From positions 1 through 27,780 of the forward strand of contig CAZIPT010000027.1 of NCBI GenBank assembly GCA_964541375.1: a stretch of DNA of 27,780 nucleotides. Direction: 5' to 3'. Shown here in pieces: positions 15,566 through 23,685 of the stretch. A model generated the notes under the pieces. The model worked only from the letters and a program-made list of their open reading frames with translations, was not told the DNA's origin and did no database searches. How positions within the stretch are numbered: the first letter of the stretch is position 1; every line of letters starts with the position of its first letter. Origin of the DNA: JBAXEO01 sp964541375. Its GTDB lineage: Bacteria > Actinomycetota > Coriobacteriia > Anaerosomatales > JAAXUF01. The position numbers and the translations under genes are program-made.

Positions 15566-16140
15566 GGATCTACGGGACAGGAATCCTCAAGAGCATGTTG
15601 ATCGCGTATCGCAACATGCTGCGCAAGCCCATCACGGTCCAGTATCCGCAGGAGAAGGTCGTGCTGCCGGAACGTGCGCGCTGGGCCGTTGCCATGAAGT
15701 ACGACGAGAACGGCGACATCAAGTGCACCGGCTGCCTCGCCTGCGAGCGCGCCTGTCCCGACTACATCATCGAGATGCAGATGACTACCGCCGAAGACCG
15801 CAGCAAGCACATCGATCACTACCGCTACGAGATCGGCGCTTGCATGATGTGCGGTCTCTGCGTCGAGGCCTGCCCGTTCGACGCGATCGAGATGAGCCAT
15901 GACTACGAGTTGGCGCGGATCGACTCGGCGACACTGACGATCGACCTGGTCACCGACACACCTGCGGCCGTGGCCAAGAAGCGCACTCCCGCCGCCCCAG
16001 CTGCGGGCGGGAAGCCCGCTGCGGCACCCCCGTCGTCTGCATCCGCTGAGACGCTCGCACCCGCCCCTGAGGCCCCAGCCGCGGAGACTCCCGCGCCAGC
16101 CGAGACCATCGCCGAGCCGGAAGGGGGCTCCGATGTCTGA
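15562..16140 (+). CDS. nuoI: Complex I subunit I with Ala/Pro-rich tail, operon 2
   Basis: 192 aa. Two complete 4Fe-4S motifs are present: C55, C58, C61, C65 (CTGCLACERACP) and C94, C97, C100, C104 (CMMCGLCVEACP). From about residue 133 the protein becomes a low-complexity Ala/Pro/Glu tail of about 60 residues, absent from most NuoI proteins and from the operon 1 copy. The tail ends inside the nuoJ start (8-bp overlap). It is probably disordered, and might help dock a soluble electron donor in place of the missing NuoEFG; that role is speculative. Confidence 0.93.
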   Translation: MRIYGTGILKSMLIAYRNMLRKPITVQYPQEKVVLPERARWAVAMKYDENGDIKCTGCLACERACPDYIIEMQMTTAEDRSKHIDHYRYEIGACMMCGLCVEACPFDAIEMSHDYELARIDSATLTIDLVTDTPAAVAKKRTPAAPAAGGKPAAAPPSSASAETLAPAPEAPAAETPAPAETIAEPEGGSDV

Positions 16141-16642
16141 GACCGTCAACGGAATCGCCTTCGGGGTCCTTGCGGTGATGTGTGTGGGCGGTGCCTTCGG
16201 CATGCTGTCCACCAAGAACATCGTGCATGCGGCGTTCTGGCTGCTTGAGGTGTCAATTGCGGCTGCCGGAGTGTTCTTCCTCCTGAACGCAGACTACGTG
16301 GCGCTCGTACAGCTGCTGGTCTACGCAGTTGCGGTCGCCGTGCTCATGGTCTTCTCGATCATGATCACCCTGCGGCGTCTCGAAGACGCAATCCGGCCGA
16401 GGGACTTCTCGGCGCTTGCCGCTGCGCTCGCTGCGGGCTTCACCGCCGTCATGGTCTTCGTGCTCCGTGGGTTCTCATCGCACGCGCCGCAGCATCTGCC
16501 TGCTCTGCCCCCGACGATCGCCGCTTTCGGCAAGCTGCTCTTCGCGGCCAACGGGTGGGCTCTACCGTTCGAGATCGCCTCGTTGATTCTGGTCGTCGCG
16601 CTTGTCGGCGCCGTTTGGTGGACACGGGAGGGTGAGGACTGA
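16133..16642 (+). CDS. nuoJ: Complex I subunit J lacking the TM3 glycine, operon 2
   Basis: 169 aa with about five membrane helices. TM3 reads QLLVYAVAVAVLMVF. The tyrosine is kept (Y64), but the glycine two residues later, which in E. coli NuoJ (YAGA) belongs to the pi-bulge, is Val (V66, codon GTT 16328-16330). Operon 1 NuoJ keeps it as YGGA. The ATG lies 8 bp inside nuoI; the stop shares one base with nuoK (TGATG). Confidence 0.9.
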   Translation: MSETVNGIAFGVLAVMCVGGAFGMLSTKNIVHAAFWLLEVSIAAAGVFFLLNADYVALVQLLVYAVAVAVLMVFSIMITLRRLEDAIRPRDFSALAAALAAGFTAVMVFVLRGFSSHAPQHLPALPPTIAAFGKLLFAANGWALPFEIASLILVVALVGAVWWTREGED

Positions 16643-16953
16643 TGCGCGTCGGGCTCGAAGCGTTCCTGATCCTCGCCGCCGTGCTCTTCGCGATGGGTCT
16701 TTATGGTGCCGTGTCCAAGAAGGCGACCGTACAGCTCCTCATGTCGCTCGAGCTGATGGCGATCGCGATCAACATCAACCTTGTCGCTCTCTCTCGGTTC
16801 GTGACTCCGCGAACGATGGACGGGCTGTTCTTTGCGGTCTTCACGATGGTGGTCTCGGCCGCTGAGGTGGGTCTCGGCCTGGCGCTTGTGCTTGCGATCT
16901 ATCGCCGGTCGCGCACCAGCGAAGTCACCGAACTCCACGAGCTGAAGGGCTAG
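16642..16953 (+). CDS. nuoK: Complex I subunit K, operon 2
   Basis: 103 aa with three membrane helices. Both E-channel glutamates are present: E37 in TM2 (SLELMAIAININL) and E75 in TM3 (SAAEVGLGLALV). The usual LNAVNLNL after the first glutamate is MAIAININL here. The start overlaps nuoJ by one base and nuoL follows after 3 bp. Confidence 0.95.
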   Translation: MRVGLEAFLILAAVLFAMGLYGAVSKKATVQLLMSLELMAIAININLVALSRFVTPRTMDGLFFAVFTMVVSAAEVGLGLALVLAIYRRSRTSEVTELHELKG

Positions 16954-16956
16954 CGG

Positions 16957-18879
16957 ATGAACTGGCTGCTCGCCATACCGGCTCTCCCGATGATCGCTTT
17001 CATCGCGATGGTCGCGCTGCCGCGCAACCTGCGCAACAGCGTCCTATGGCTGCCGATCACAGCGATCCTCGGGTCGACCACGCTCTCCTGGGTCGCGTTC
17101 GCTCAGGTCTGGCCCGGCGGCAACGAGCTGACGTCGGTCGTGTGGAACTTCTCGTGGGTGGTCGGGACGGTGGGTGGACGCCCGATCGAACTCGGCCAGC
17201 AGCTCGACGCGGTCGGCGCGGTCATGCTCGTCACCGTCACCTTCGTCGCGACGTGCGTGCAGATCTACTCCGTCGGCTACATGCACAACGACGAGCGTAT
17301 CGGCTGGTACTACGCGGTGCTCTCGCTGTTCACCTCGGCGATGCTGGGCCTCGTTCTCGCCGACAACCTGCTCCTGGCATTCGTGGCGTGGGAGATCATG
17401 GGCCTGTGCTCTTACCTGCTGATCGGTTTCTGGTATCAGCTTGAGGCGCCGAGAAAGGCGTCGCAGAAGGCCTTCCTGACCACTCGCGTCGGCGACCTGG
17501 GCTTCCTGTTCGCGCTGCTGGTCATCTACAACGCGATCGGGACATGGGAGCTTACTGACGTACTCGAATCGGTTCCCAGCTGGGCACCGGGCGTGGCCAC
17601 CGGCGTCGCGATCGGAATCCTGGTCGCGGCGATGGGTAAGTCCGCGCAGGCGCCGCTCCACGTGTGGCTGCCCGACGCTATGGCCGGCCCGACACCTGCT
17701 TCCGCACTCATTCACGCCGCTACGATGGTTGCGGCCGGCGTCTACCTGGTCGCCCGCATGATGCCCGTGTTCGAGGCCGCGCCTGCGGTACTCCAGGCGA
17801 CGCTTATCATCGGCTCGGTCACCGCGATCGTCGGTGGTCTGCTGGCGGTGGTTCAGCATGACGTCAAGAAGGTACTCGCGTACTCCACGATCTCTCAGCT
17901 CGGACTCATGTTCATGGCCCTCGGCGCGGCAAGCGTGGGAGCTGCGCTCTTCCATCTGGTCACCCACGCGTTCTTCAAGTCATTGCTCTTCCTGGGCGCC
18001 GGCGTCATCATCCACTCGTCCAAGACACAGGACATGCGCGAGATGGGCGGGCTGCGCAAGCACATGCCCGTGACGTGGGCGACCTTTCTGATCGGTTCGC
18101 TCGCACTGGCGGGGGTCATGCCGCTCTCGGGCTTCTTCAGCAAGGACGAGATCCTGGCGGTCATGCTTCACTCCCACAACTACTGGGCGTTCGCAGTCGT
18201 CATCGCCGCCTCGCTCATCACGTCGTTCTACATGACGCGGCTCTACTTCCGTGTCTTCGAGGGCCCCGAGCAGAACGAGCACCTCCACGAGGGCCACATC
18301 TCGATGGTCGCGCCGATGGTCGCGCTCGCCGCCGTCACGTGTGTGATCGGCTTCGGCTCCGTGCGCTTCGCCGAGTTCCTCGGCCACGAAGGCGAGTGGC
18401 CGTCGCTGCTGCTGATAGCGATCTCGGTCGGCGTCGCCACCGTTGGTATCGGCAGCGGCTGGTGGGTCTACGGTCGGCGCTCGGTGGTCGTCAACACCCG
18501 CGTCTACAAGGAAAGCATGGGCCCGGTGTACAGCGCGCTGCGCCAGAAGCTCTACTTCGACTTCCTCTATGACTACCTGTTCATCAAGCCCTACCTCTAC
18601 TGGACCGGCAGGCTTTCTGTCTTCGACGGTCGAGTCATCGACGGGGCCGTCAACGGCGTCTCGCGCGGATGGATCCTCGTGAGCTCGGCGAGCTGGGTCT
18701 TCGACGGCCGCGTGATCGATGGTGCTGTCAACGGTATCGCCACGCTCTCTCGGAGCGCCGGGACCAACCTTCGCAAGCTGCAATCCGGACGGCTCCAGAG
18801 CTACCAGCGCCTGGTGCTCTCGGCGCTCGTGGTCCTCATGCTCTGTCTTGTGATCTACGTTGTGGCGAAAGGGGCCTGA
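16957..18879 (+). CDS. nuoL: Complex I subunit L with duplicated lateral-helix segment, operon 2
   Basis: 640 aa distal proton-pumping subunit. Pump residues are present: E146 (AWEIMGLCSYL), K228 (AAMGKSAQAPLH), SALIHAATMVAAGVY and K396 (FFSKDEIL). In the C-terminal lateral helix, the 13-residue block VFDGRVIDGAVNG occurs twice, at residues 555 and 581, exactly 26 residues apart. The helix continues to LRKLQSGRLQSY before the last membrane helix. From the YD motif to that tyrosine the segment is about 33 residues longer than in E. coli NuoL and about one 26-residue unit longer than single-copy bacterial forms I remember. nuoK lies 3 bp upstream. Confidence 0.95.
   Translation: MNWLLAIPALPMIAFIAMVALPRNLRNSVLWLPITAILGSTTLSWVAFAQVWPGGNELTSVVWNFSWVVGTVGGRPIELGQQLDAVGAVMLVTVTFVATCVQIYSVGYMHNDERIGWYYAVLSLFTSAMLGLVLADNLLLAFVAWEIMGLCSYLLIGFWYQLEAPRKASQKAFLTTRVGDLGFLFALLVIYNAIGTWELTDVLESVPSWAPGVATGVAIGILVAAMGKSAQAPLHVWLPDAMAGPTPASALIHAATMVAAGVYLVARMMPVFEAAPAVLQATLIIGSVTAIVGGLLAVVQHDVKKVLAYSTISQLGLMFMALGAASVGAALFHLVTHAFFKSLLFLGAGVIIHSSKTQDMREMGGLRKHMPVTWATFLIGSLALAGVMPLSGFFSKDEILAVMLHSHNYWAFAVVIAASLITSFYMTRLYFRVFEGPEQNEHLHEGHISMVAPMVALAAVTCVIGFGSVRFAEFLGHEGEWPSLLLIAISVGVATVGIGSGWWVYGRRSVVVNTRVYKESMGPVYSALRQKLYFDFLYDYLFIKPYLYWTGRLSVFDGRVIDGAVNGVSRGWILVSSASWVFDGRVIDGAVNGIATLSRSAGTNLRKLQSGRLQSYQRLVLSALVVLMLCLVIYVVAKGA
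18619..18735 (+). repeat. In-frame duplicated 13-residue block in the NuoL2 lateral helix, 78-bp period
   Basis: Codons 18619-18657 and 18697-18735 both encode VFDGRVIDGAVNG. The two 39-bp DNA copies differ at seven positions, all synonymous. This pattern indicates an old duplication maintained by selection on the protein, not a recent slippage event or assembly error. Confidence 0.9.
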
Positions 18880-18882
18880 CGC

Positions 18883-20337
18883 GTGCTGACCCTCATTGTG
18901 TTTCTGCCATTGCTTGGAGCCGCGACCATCGCGCTCCTGCCGACGAACCGGCCCGAGTGGCCCAAGTGGGTTGCCGCGGCCTTCTCGGCGGTCGACCTGG
19001 CGCTCGTCGCGTGGGTCGTCTACCGGTTCGTGCCCGGAGGCGGTCGCCAATTCGCCGAGAAGATGGCGTGGATCCCGCAGTTCCACATCAACTACTCGAT
19101 GGCGGTCGACGGCATCTCGCTGCCCATGCTGGTGCTCTCGGCGCTACTCACATTCCTGGCCGTCGTGGCGTCGTGGAAGATCGACTCGAAGCCGAAGTTC
19201 TACTTCGCGATGCTGCTTCTGCTGCAGGTGGGCACGAACGGCGTCTTCCTGGCTCTCGACTTCGTGCTCTTCTACGTATTCTGGGAGCTCGTGCTGATCC
19301 CGATGTACTTCCTCATCGCCCAGTGGGGCGGTCCCAGGCGTGAATACGCGGCGATCAAGTTCTTCCTGTACACGCTGCTCGGCTCGGTGTTCATGCTGGT
19401 CGGAATCGTCACGCTGTATCTCAAGACCGGCTCGTTCGACATGATCCGGCTCGCTTCCATCGGGCATCTGCTTCCGGCGGGGCTGCAGTGGTGGCTGTTC
19501 CTGCTCTTCTTCCTCGGCTTTGCGGTCAAGGTGCCGGTGTGGCCTCTGCATACGTGGTTGCCCGACGCGCACGTTGAGGCGCCCACTGCCGCCTCGGCGA
19601 TTCTTGCGGGCACGCTGTTGAAGATGGGCACCTACGGCTTCCTGAGAGTCTCGCTTCCGATCCTGCCCGCCGGCTTCCTCGCGTGGCAGTGGTTCATCGC
19701 GCTGCTCGCCATGATCTCGATCGTGTACGGCGCCGCAGTGGCTTTCGCGCAGACCGACATCAAGAAGCTCGTCGCCTACTCCTCGGTGTCGCATATGGGC
19801 TTTGCGATGCTGGGTATCGCAGCGGCCAACGTCATCGGCATCGACGGCGCGGTTGCGGTGAGCTTCAGCCACGGTCTGATCGCCGGCATGCTCTTCCTCA
19901 TGGTCGGCATGGTCTACGACCGCGCGCACACCCGACAGATATCCGAGCTCTCCGGGCTTGCCGGTCAGATGCCCGTCATCGCCGGGCTGCTTGCCTTCGC
20001 GTCCTTCGCTTCGCTCGGCATCCCAGGTCTGTCCGGCTTTGTCGGCGAGTTCCTGTCGCTGCTTGGCGCGTGGCAGTCGGAGCTGCCTCGATGGATGGTC
20101 TTCGGGGCTTCGCTCGGCGTGCTGTTGGGCGCTGCCTACATGCTGTGGATGATCCAGCGCGTCATCATGGGTACTCCATCGCACGTGATCGCCGATTGCC
20201 CCGACGCGACCGGACGCGAGATCTTTGTCGTGGCCCCGCTGGTCATCCTGATCGTTGCCGTCGGGCTGAACTGGAACCTCCTGCTGCAGTACGTCGATCC
20301 GGCCGCTCGCAGCCTCGTGAAGCTCATGGGGGTCTAG
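18883..20337 (+). CDS. nuoM: Complex I subunit M, operon 2
   Basis: 484 aa antiporter-like pump subunit with the full residue set: E135 in TM5 (FWELVLIPMYFL), K216 in TM7 (VKVPVWPLHTWLPDAH), the TM8 lysine (AGTLLKMGTYG) and the TM12 glutamate (FVGEFLSLLG). It starts with GTG 3 bp after nuoL. It is the only NuoM of operon 2 and resembles the extra NuoM at 10342-11805 more than the NuoM at 7398-8864. Confidence 0.95.
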   Translation: MLTLIVFLPLLGAATIALLPTNRPEWPKWVAAAFSAVDLALVAWVVYRFVPGGGRQFAEKMAWIPQFHINYSMAVDGISLPMLVLSALLTFLAVVASWKIDSKPKFYFAMLLLLQVGTNGVFLALDFVLFYVFWELVLIPMYFLIAQWGGPRREYAAIKFFLYTLLGSVFMLVGIVTLYLKTGSFDMIRLASIGHLLPAGLQWWLFLLFFLGFAVKVPVWPLHTWLPDAHVEAPTAASAILAGTLLKMGTYGFLRVSLPILPAGFLAWQWFIALLAMISIVYGAAVAFAQTDIKKLVAYSSVSHMGFAMLGIAAANVIGIDGAVAVSFSHGLIAGMLFLMVGMVYDRAHTRQISELSGLAGQMPVIAGLLAFASFASLGIPGLSGFVGEFLSLLGAWQSELPRWMVFGASLGVLLGAAYMLWMIQRVIMGTPSHVIADCPDATGREIFVVAPLVILIVAVGLNWNLLLQYVDPAARSLVKLMGV

Positions 20338-20338
20338 C

Positions 20339-21715
20339 GTGGCGGGCTATCTACAACTCGTCCCCGAGCTCCTGGTGCTGCTTGCCGCGTTCTGGGCGCT
20401 CTTCGCCGAGAAGCTGCCCGGCACGGATCGCGGCGCCGCCTGGGTCGGTGGATTCGCGAGCCTGGGCGCGGCCGCGCTGGTCGCCGTGACGCCGCTGGCT
20501 GCCACCGACGGTCCGTTCGCGCGGATGCTCACGTTCGACGGCTCGGCACGGCTGGCGCGCATCGTGATGTGCGGGCTGGCAGCAGCATGGCTGCTGTGGA
20601 CCGCCGGCCGCGGGCAGGGCCGCGTGCGCGAGGCGGTCGCACTCGCGCTGTTCGCCCTGCTCGGCGGCATGCTCGTGGCGGAGTCGCGCGAACTCGTGAC
20701 CCTCATGTTGGCCATCGAGCTCGCGACGATGCCGGCGTATGTGCTCATCGGCTACCGCCGGGGCGACCCCAAAGGCCTCGAGGGAGCGCTCAAGTACTTC
20801 CTGCTCTCGATGCTTACGACGCTCATCATGCTGTACGGCTTCTCCTTCCTCTACGGCCTGACCGGGACCACGCGTCTGAGCATGATGGACCTCAGAGGAG
20901 CCGGAACGCTCGGCCTGATCGCGGTGCTGTTCTCGCTCGTCGGCCTGCTCGCCAAGCTGTCGGCTGCTCCGTTCCACTTCTGGGCACCGGACTCCTACGC
21001 CGGCGCAACGCCGTGGGCGGTGGCGTTCGTGTCCACGGTTCCCAAGGTAGCGGGCGCCGTCGCTTTGGTGAGGATCGTCAATGCGGTCGCACCCGGGGTC
21101 GCGCTCGCGGGTACCGTGCTTCTGGCGATCTCGGCGCTGTCGGTGGTTCTCGGCAACCTGGGTGCGCTGACGCAGAACGATGTCCGGCGCATGATGGCCT
21201 ACTCCGGAGTCGCCCATAGCGGCTATCTGTTGCTCGGCGTCGCCGCGCTTTCACGCCTGGGCTCGGCCGCCGCGATCTTCTACGCTGTCGCCTACGCGAT
21301 CCCGTCGCTGGGGATCATGCTGGTCACCGCCGAGGAGGGCTTTGAGGTGAGCGACTTCGGTGGACTCACGCAACGCCGGCCTGCCACAGCCTGGGCCACG
21401 GCGATCATGCTCTTCTCTCTGGTGGGCATCCCTCCGCTCATCGGCTTCTTCGGCAAGCTGTCGCTTTTCGCGGCCGCGCTGCAGCGGGGGTTCACCGTGG
21501 CCGTGATTCTCGCGGTGCTCATGAGCGTTGTCTCGGCGGCCTACTACCTGCGCATCGTCCGGGCGATGTTCTTCGCCGACACGCCCACAGGTCACGTGGG
21601 GGTGGCGCGCAACGTCCCGGCGGCGGTGGCCATCGCCGCTTGTGTGACCGCGGTCCTGCTGCTGGGTCTCGCTGCGGGCAAGGTTCTGGCTTCGATCGGC
21701 GTTGTAGTGCACTAG
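20339..21715 (+). CDS. nuoN: Complex I subunit N, operon 2
   Basis: 458 aa, the last gene of operon 2. The pump residues are intact: E127 in TM5 (AIELATMPAY), K206 in TM7 (LLAKLSAAPFHFW), K236 in TM8 (VPKVAGAV) and the TM12 lysine (FFGKLSLF). The TM5 Glu contrasts with Gln in operon 1 NuoN. The GTG start follows the nuoM stop after 1 bp. No clear terminator follows; 120 bp separate it from the htrA-type gene. Confidence 0.94.
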   Translation: MAGYLQLVPELLVLLAAFWALFAEKLPGTDRGAAWVGGFASLGAAALVAVTPLAATDGPFARMLTFDGSARLARIVMCGLAAAWLLWTAGRGQGRVREAVALALFALLGGMLVAESRELVTLMLAIELATMPAYVLIGYRRGDPKGLEGALKYFLLSMLTTLIMLYGFSFLYGLTGTTRLSMMDLRGAGTLGLIAVLFSLVGLLAKLSAAPFHFWAPDSYAGATPWAVAFVSTVPKVAGAVALVRIVNAVAPGVALAGTVLLAISALSVVLGNLGALTQNDVRRMMAYSGVAHSGYLLLGVAALSRLGSAAAIFYAVAYAIPSLGIMLVTAEEGFEVSDFGGLTQRRPATAWATAIMLFSLVGIPPLIGFFGKLSLFAAALQRGFTVAVILAVLMSVVSAAYYLRIVRAMFFADTPTGHVGVARNVPAAVAIAACVTAVLLLGLAAGKVLASIGVVVH

Positions 21716-21835
21716 AGCGCTGACCGGCGCGGTATGTACTTTGTGTGTATGCGCTCCTGGCCCCTCCGCGTCGGCAGTATCGTTGCTACTACGCGAAGCG
21801 GAAACACACGCCAGCCAAGAACCAGAGGTGAAGCG

Positions 21836-23176
21836 ATGTACGACGAGCCGATGAACCCGACGCCCCCACCGCCCCCATGGCACCCTGCACCCGAGCCCGT
21901 GCCCGAGCAATCGGCGGTCGAGGTGCGCTTTGAGCCGGCCGATTCCGACGAGCCCCTGCCGGTCTGCGACTACACCGGCGAGGACGATACCGCCTGCGAA
22001 GAGCCGGCACGGCAGAAGCGGTGGTCGAGCGCGGCGGTCGTGACAGCGGCCTCGTTCGGCGCTCTTGCGGGTGGATTGCTGGTCGCCGCAGCTGCAGCGT
22101 GGGCGTTTGGAATGATGCCCGGCGGTCGCTCTGTGGTGGCGTCGTCATCCCCGGGCGTCACCCAGGGGGCAGAAGCGCAGAAGATATCGATCACGCCCGC
22201 CGCCGGGAGTGTGGATGTCGCGACGGCCGTCGCCAAGAAGGTCGTGCCGTCGGTAGTCAACGTGACCGTCCAGCAGGCGGTCACCGACTTCAGTGGCAAC
22301 CAGACGTACCGAAAGGACGGCAACGGCTCAGGCGTCATCATCCGCTCTGACGGATACATCCTCACGAACAACCACGTGGTCGAGGGCGCCGACCGGTTCG
22401 TTGTCACGGTTGGCCTTGAGGACAAGGTCGCCACCGTGGTCGGCACCGATCCCTCCACCGATCTCGCGGTGCTCAAGATCGAGGGCACCGGCTACCCCGC
22501 TATCGAGGCGGGCTCCTCCAAGGACCTCCAGGTAGGCCAGTTCGTCATGGCGGTCGGAAGCCCGTTCGGTCTGGAGAAGACGGTAACGAGCGGCATCATC
22601 TCGGCGCTCCAGCGCTCCGAGCAGGCGCAGGGCAACACCGCCAACGACATCACCACCTACACCAACCTCATCCAGACGGACGCTGCCATCAATCCAGGCA
22701 ACTCCGGTGGGGCGCTCGTCGATGCGAAGGGCATGCTGGTGGGCCTCAACTCGCTTATCCAGTCGCCCTCCGGCGGCGTCGGCGCCGCTCAGTCGGCGGG
22801 CATCGGGTTTGCCATCCCGGTTGACTTCGCCATCGACATCGCCAACCAGCTCATTGCCAGCGGTAAAGCAACGCACGCGTACGTCGGTGTATCGACGGAG
22901 ACAGTAGACGAAGGCCTCGCGGCACAGTTCGGCCTGCCGATGAAGAGTGGCGCGCTGGTGCGGTTCGTCTCGCCCGGAGCGCCTGCCGAGGCGGCGGGCA
23001 TCAAGCGAGGCGACGTCATCGTCAAGATCGGTGGCTCGCGTATCACGAGTGTCGCGGACGTGTTTGCGGCGATTCGAGAGCACAAGGTCGGCGAGACCGT
23101 GACCTTCGAACTCGTGCGAAGTGGTCAGCCTACGACGGTCGACGTGAAGCTCGGCTCAGACGCCAGCCGCCAGTGA
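21836..23176 (+). CDS. Membrane-anchored HtrA/DegP-type serine protease with PDZ domain
   Basis: 446 aa. The N-terminal cytoplasmic part is Pro-rich and acidic (residues 1-60). A signal anchor spans about 65-92, then a trypsin-like domain with triad H180 (LTNNHVVEGA), D209 (DPSTDLAVLKI) and S290 (NPGNSGGALVD), and one PDZ domain from about 349 to 440 (PGAPAEAAGIKRGDVI). It should face the outside of the membrane and degrade or chaperone misfolded exported proteins. I chose ATG 21836 because AGAGGTGA precedes it; an upstream in-frame ATG at 21734 has no good site. The stop overlaps rlmH (GTGA). A promoter in the 120-bp gap is not clear. Confidence 0.93.
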   Translation: MYDEPMNPTPPPPPWHPAPEPVPEQSAVEVRFEPADSDEPLPVCDYTGEDDTACEEPARQKRWSSAAVVTAASFGALAGGLLVAAAAAWAFGMMPGGRSVVASSSPGVTQGAEAQKISITPAAGSVDVATAVAKKVVPSVVNVTVQQAVTDFSGNQTYRKDGNGSGVIIRSDGYILTNNHVVEGADRFVVTVGLEDKVATVVGTDPSTDLAVLKIEGTGYPAIEAGSSKDLQVGQFVMAVGSPFGLEKTVTSGIISALQRSEQAQGNTANDITTYTNLIQTDAAINPGNSGGALVDAKGMLVGLNSLIQSPSGGVGAAQSAGIGFAIPVDFAIDIANQLIASGKATHAYVGVSTETVDEGLAAQFGLPMKSGALVRFVSPGAPAEAAGIKRGDVIVKIGGSRITSVADVFAAIREHKVGETVTFELVRSGQPTTVDVKLGSDASRQ

Positions 23177-23637
23177 AGCTAACCGTAGTAGCCGTCGGCC
23201 GCCTCAAGGAACGCTATTGGCGCGAGGCGGCCGACGAGTATCTCAAGCGGCTTAAGCCGTACGCCGACGTGCGTGTGGTCGAGATCGCGGATCGAGACTC
23301 TGGTCGCAACAAGAACCGCGCGCTCGCCGAGGAGGGCGCCGACGTTCTGCGGGCCATTCCGGCAACGGCTTACGTTGTTGCGCTGGATTCCGGAGGCCAG
23401 CAACTATCGAGTGAAGGTTTCTCGGCGAACATCGACGACCTGGCGCTGCACGGCTCGAGTCACCTGGTGTTCGTGATCGGCGGTTCGGTCGGGATGTCGG
23501 CTGAGGTGCTGGCGCGCTCAGATGCGCGACTCTCGCTCGGCCTGATGACGCTCCCGCACAATCTTGCGCGAGTGGTGCTTCTGGAGCAGCTGTATCGCGC
23601 CTTCCGCATCAGCCGAGGCGAGCCCTACCACAAGTAG
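23173..23637 (+). CDS. rlmH: 23S rRNA (pseudouridine1915-N3)-methyltransferase
   Basis: 154 aa, close to the 155-159 aa usual for RlmH (SPOUT family), which methylates pseudouridine 1915 in helix 69 of 23S rRNA using SAM. Signatures are clear: LDSGGQQLSSEGF, the knot loop FVIGGSVGM (100-108), LSLGLMTLPHNLARVVLLEQ and the C-terminal YHK. The GTG start overlaps the protease stop, so the two are likely translationally coupled. A protease gene of the HtrA type next to rlmH is also known from Firmicutes. Confidence 0.96.
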   Translation: MKLTVVAVGRLKERYWREAADEYLKRLKPYADVRVVEIADRDSGRNKNRALAEEGADVLRAIPATAYVVALDSGGQQLSSEGFSANIDDLALHGSSHLVFVIGGSVGMSAEVLARSDARLSLGLMTLPHNLARVVLLEQLYRAFRISRGEPYHK

Positions 23638-23652
23638 CTGACGGACCACGAC

Positions 23653-23671
23653 GTGCCAATCAAGCTGGCAC
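23653..23671. terminator. Possible small hairpin between convergent rlmH and GNAT gene
   Basis: GTGCCA (23653-23658) and TGGCAC (23666-23671) form a 6-bp stem with a 7-nt loop in the 48-bp convergent gap. There is no T-run on either side, so termination is only a guess from its position. Confidence 0.25.
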
Positions 23672-23685
23672 CCAGCGAGTAGGCG

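Noticed and set aside
18619..18735. NuoL2 internal repeat as an assembly or slippage artefact
   Set aside because: The two copies differ at seven synonymous positions, which an artefact would not produce.
17980..19086. 368-codon minus-strand open frame across the nuoL2/nuoM2 junction
   Set aside because: Shadow frame: low-complexity charged product with no recognisable domain, opposite two clear genes.
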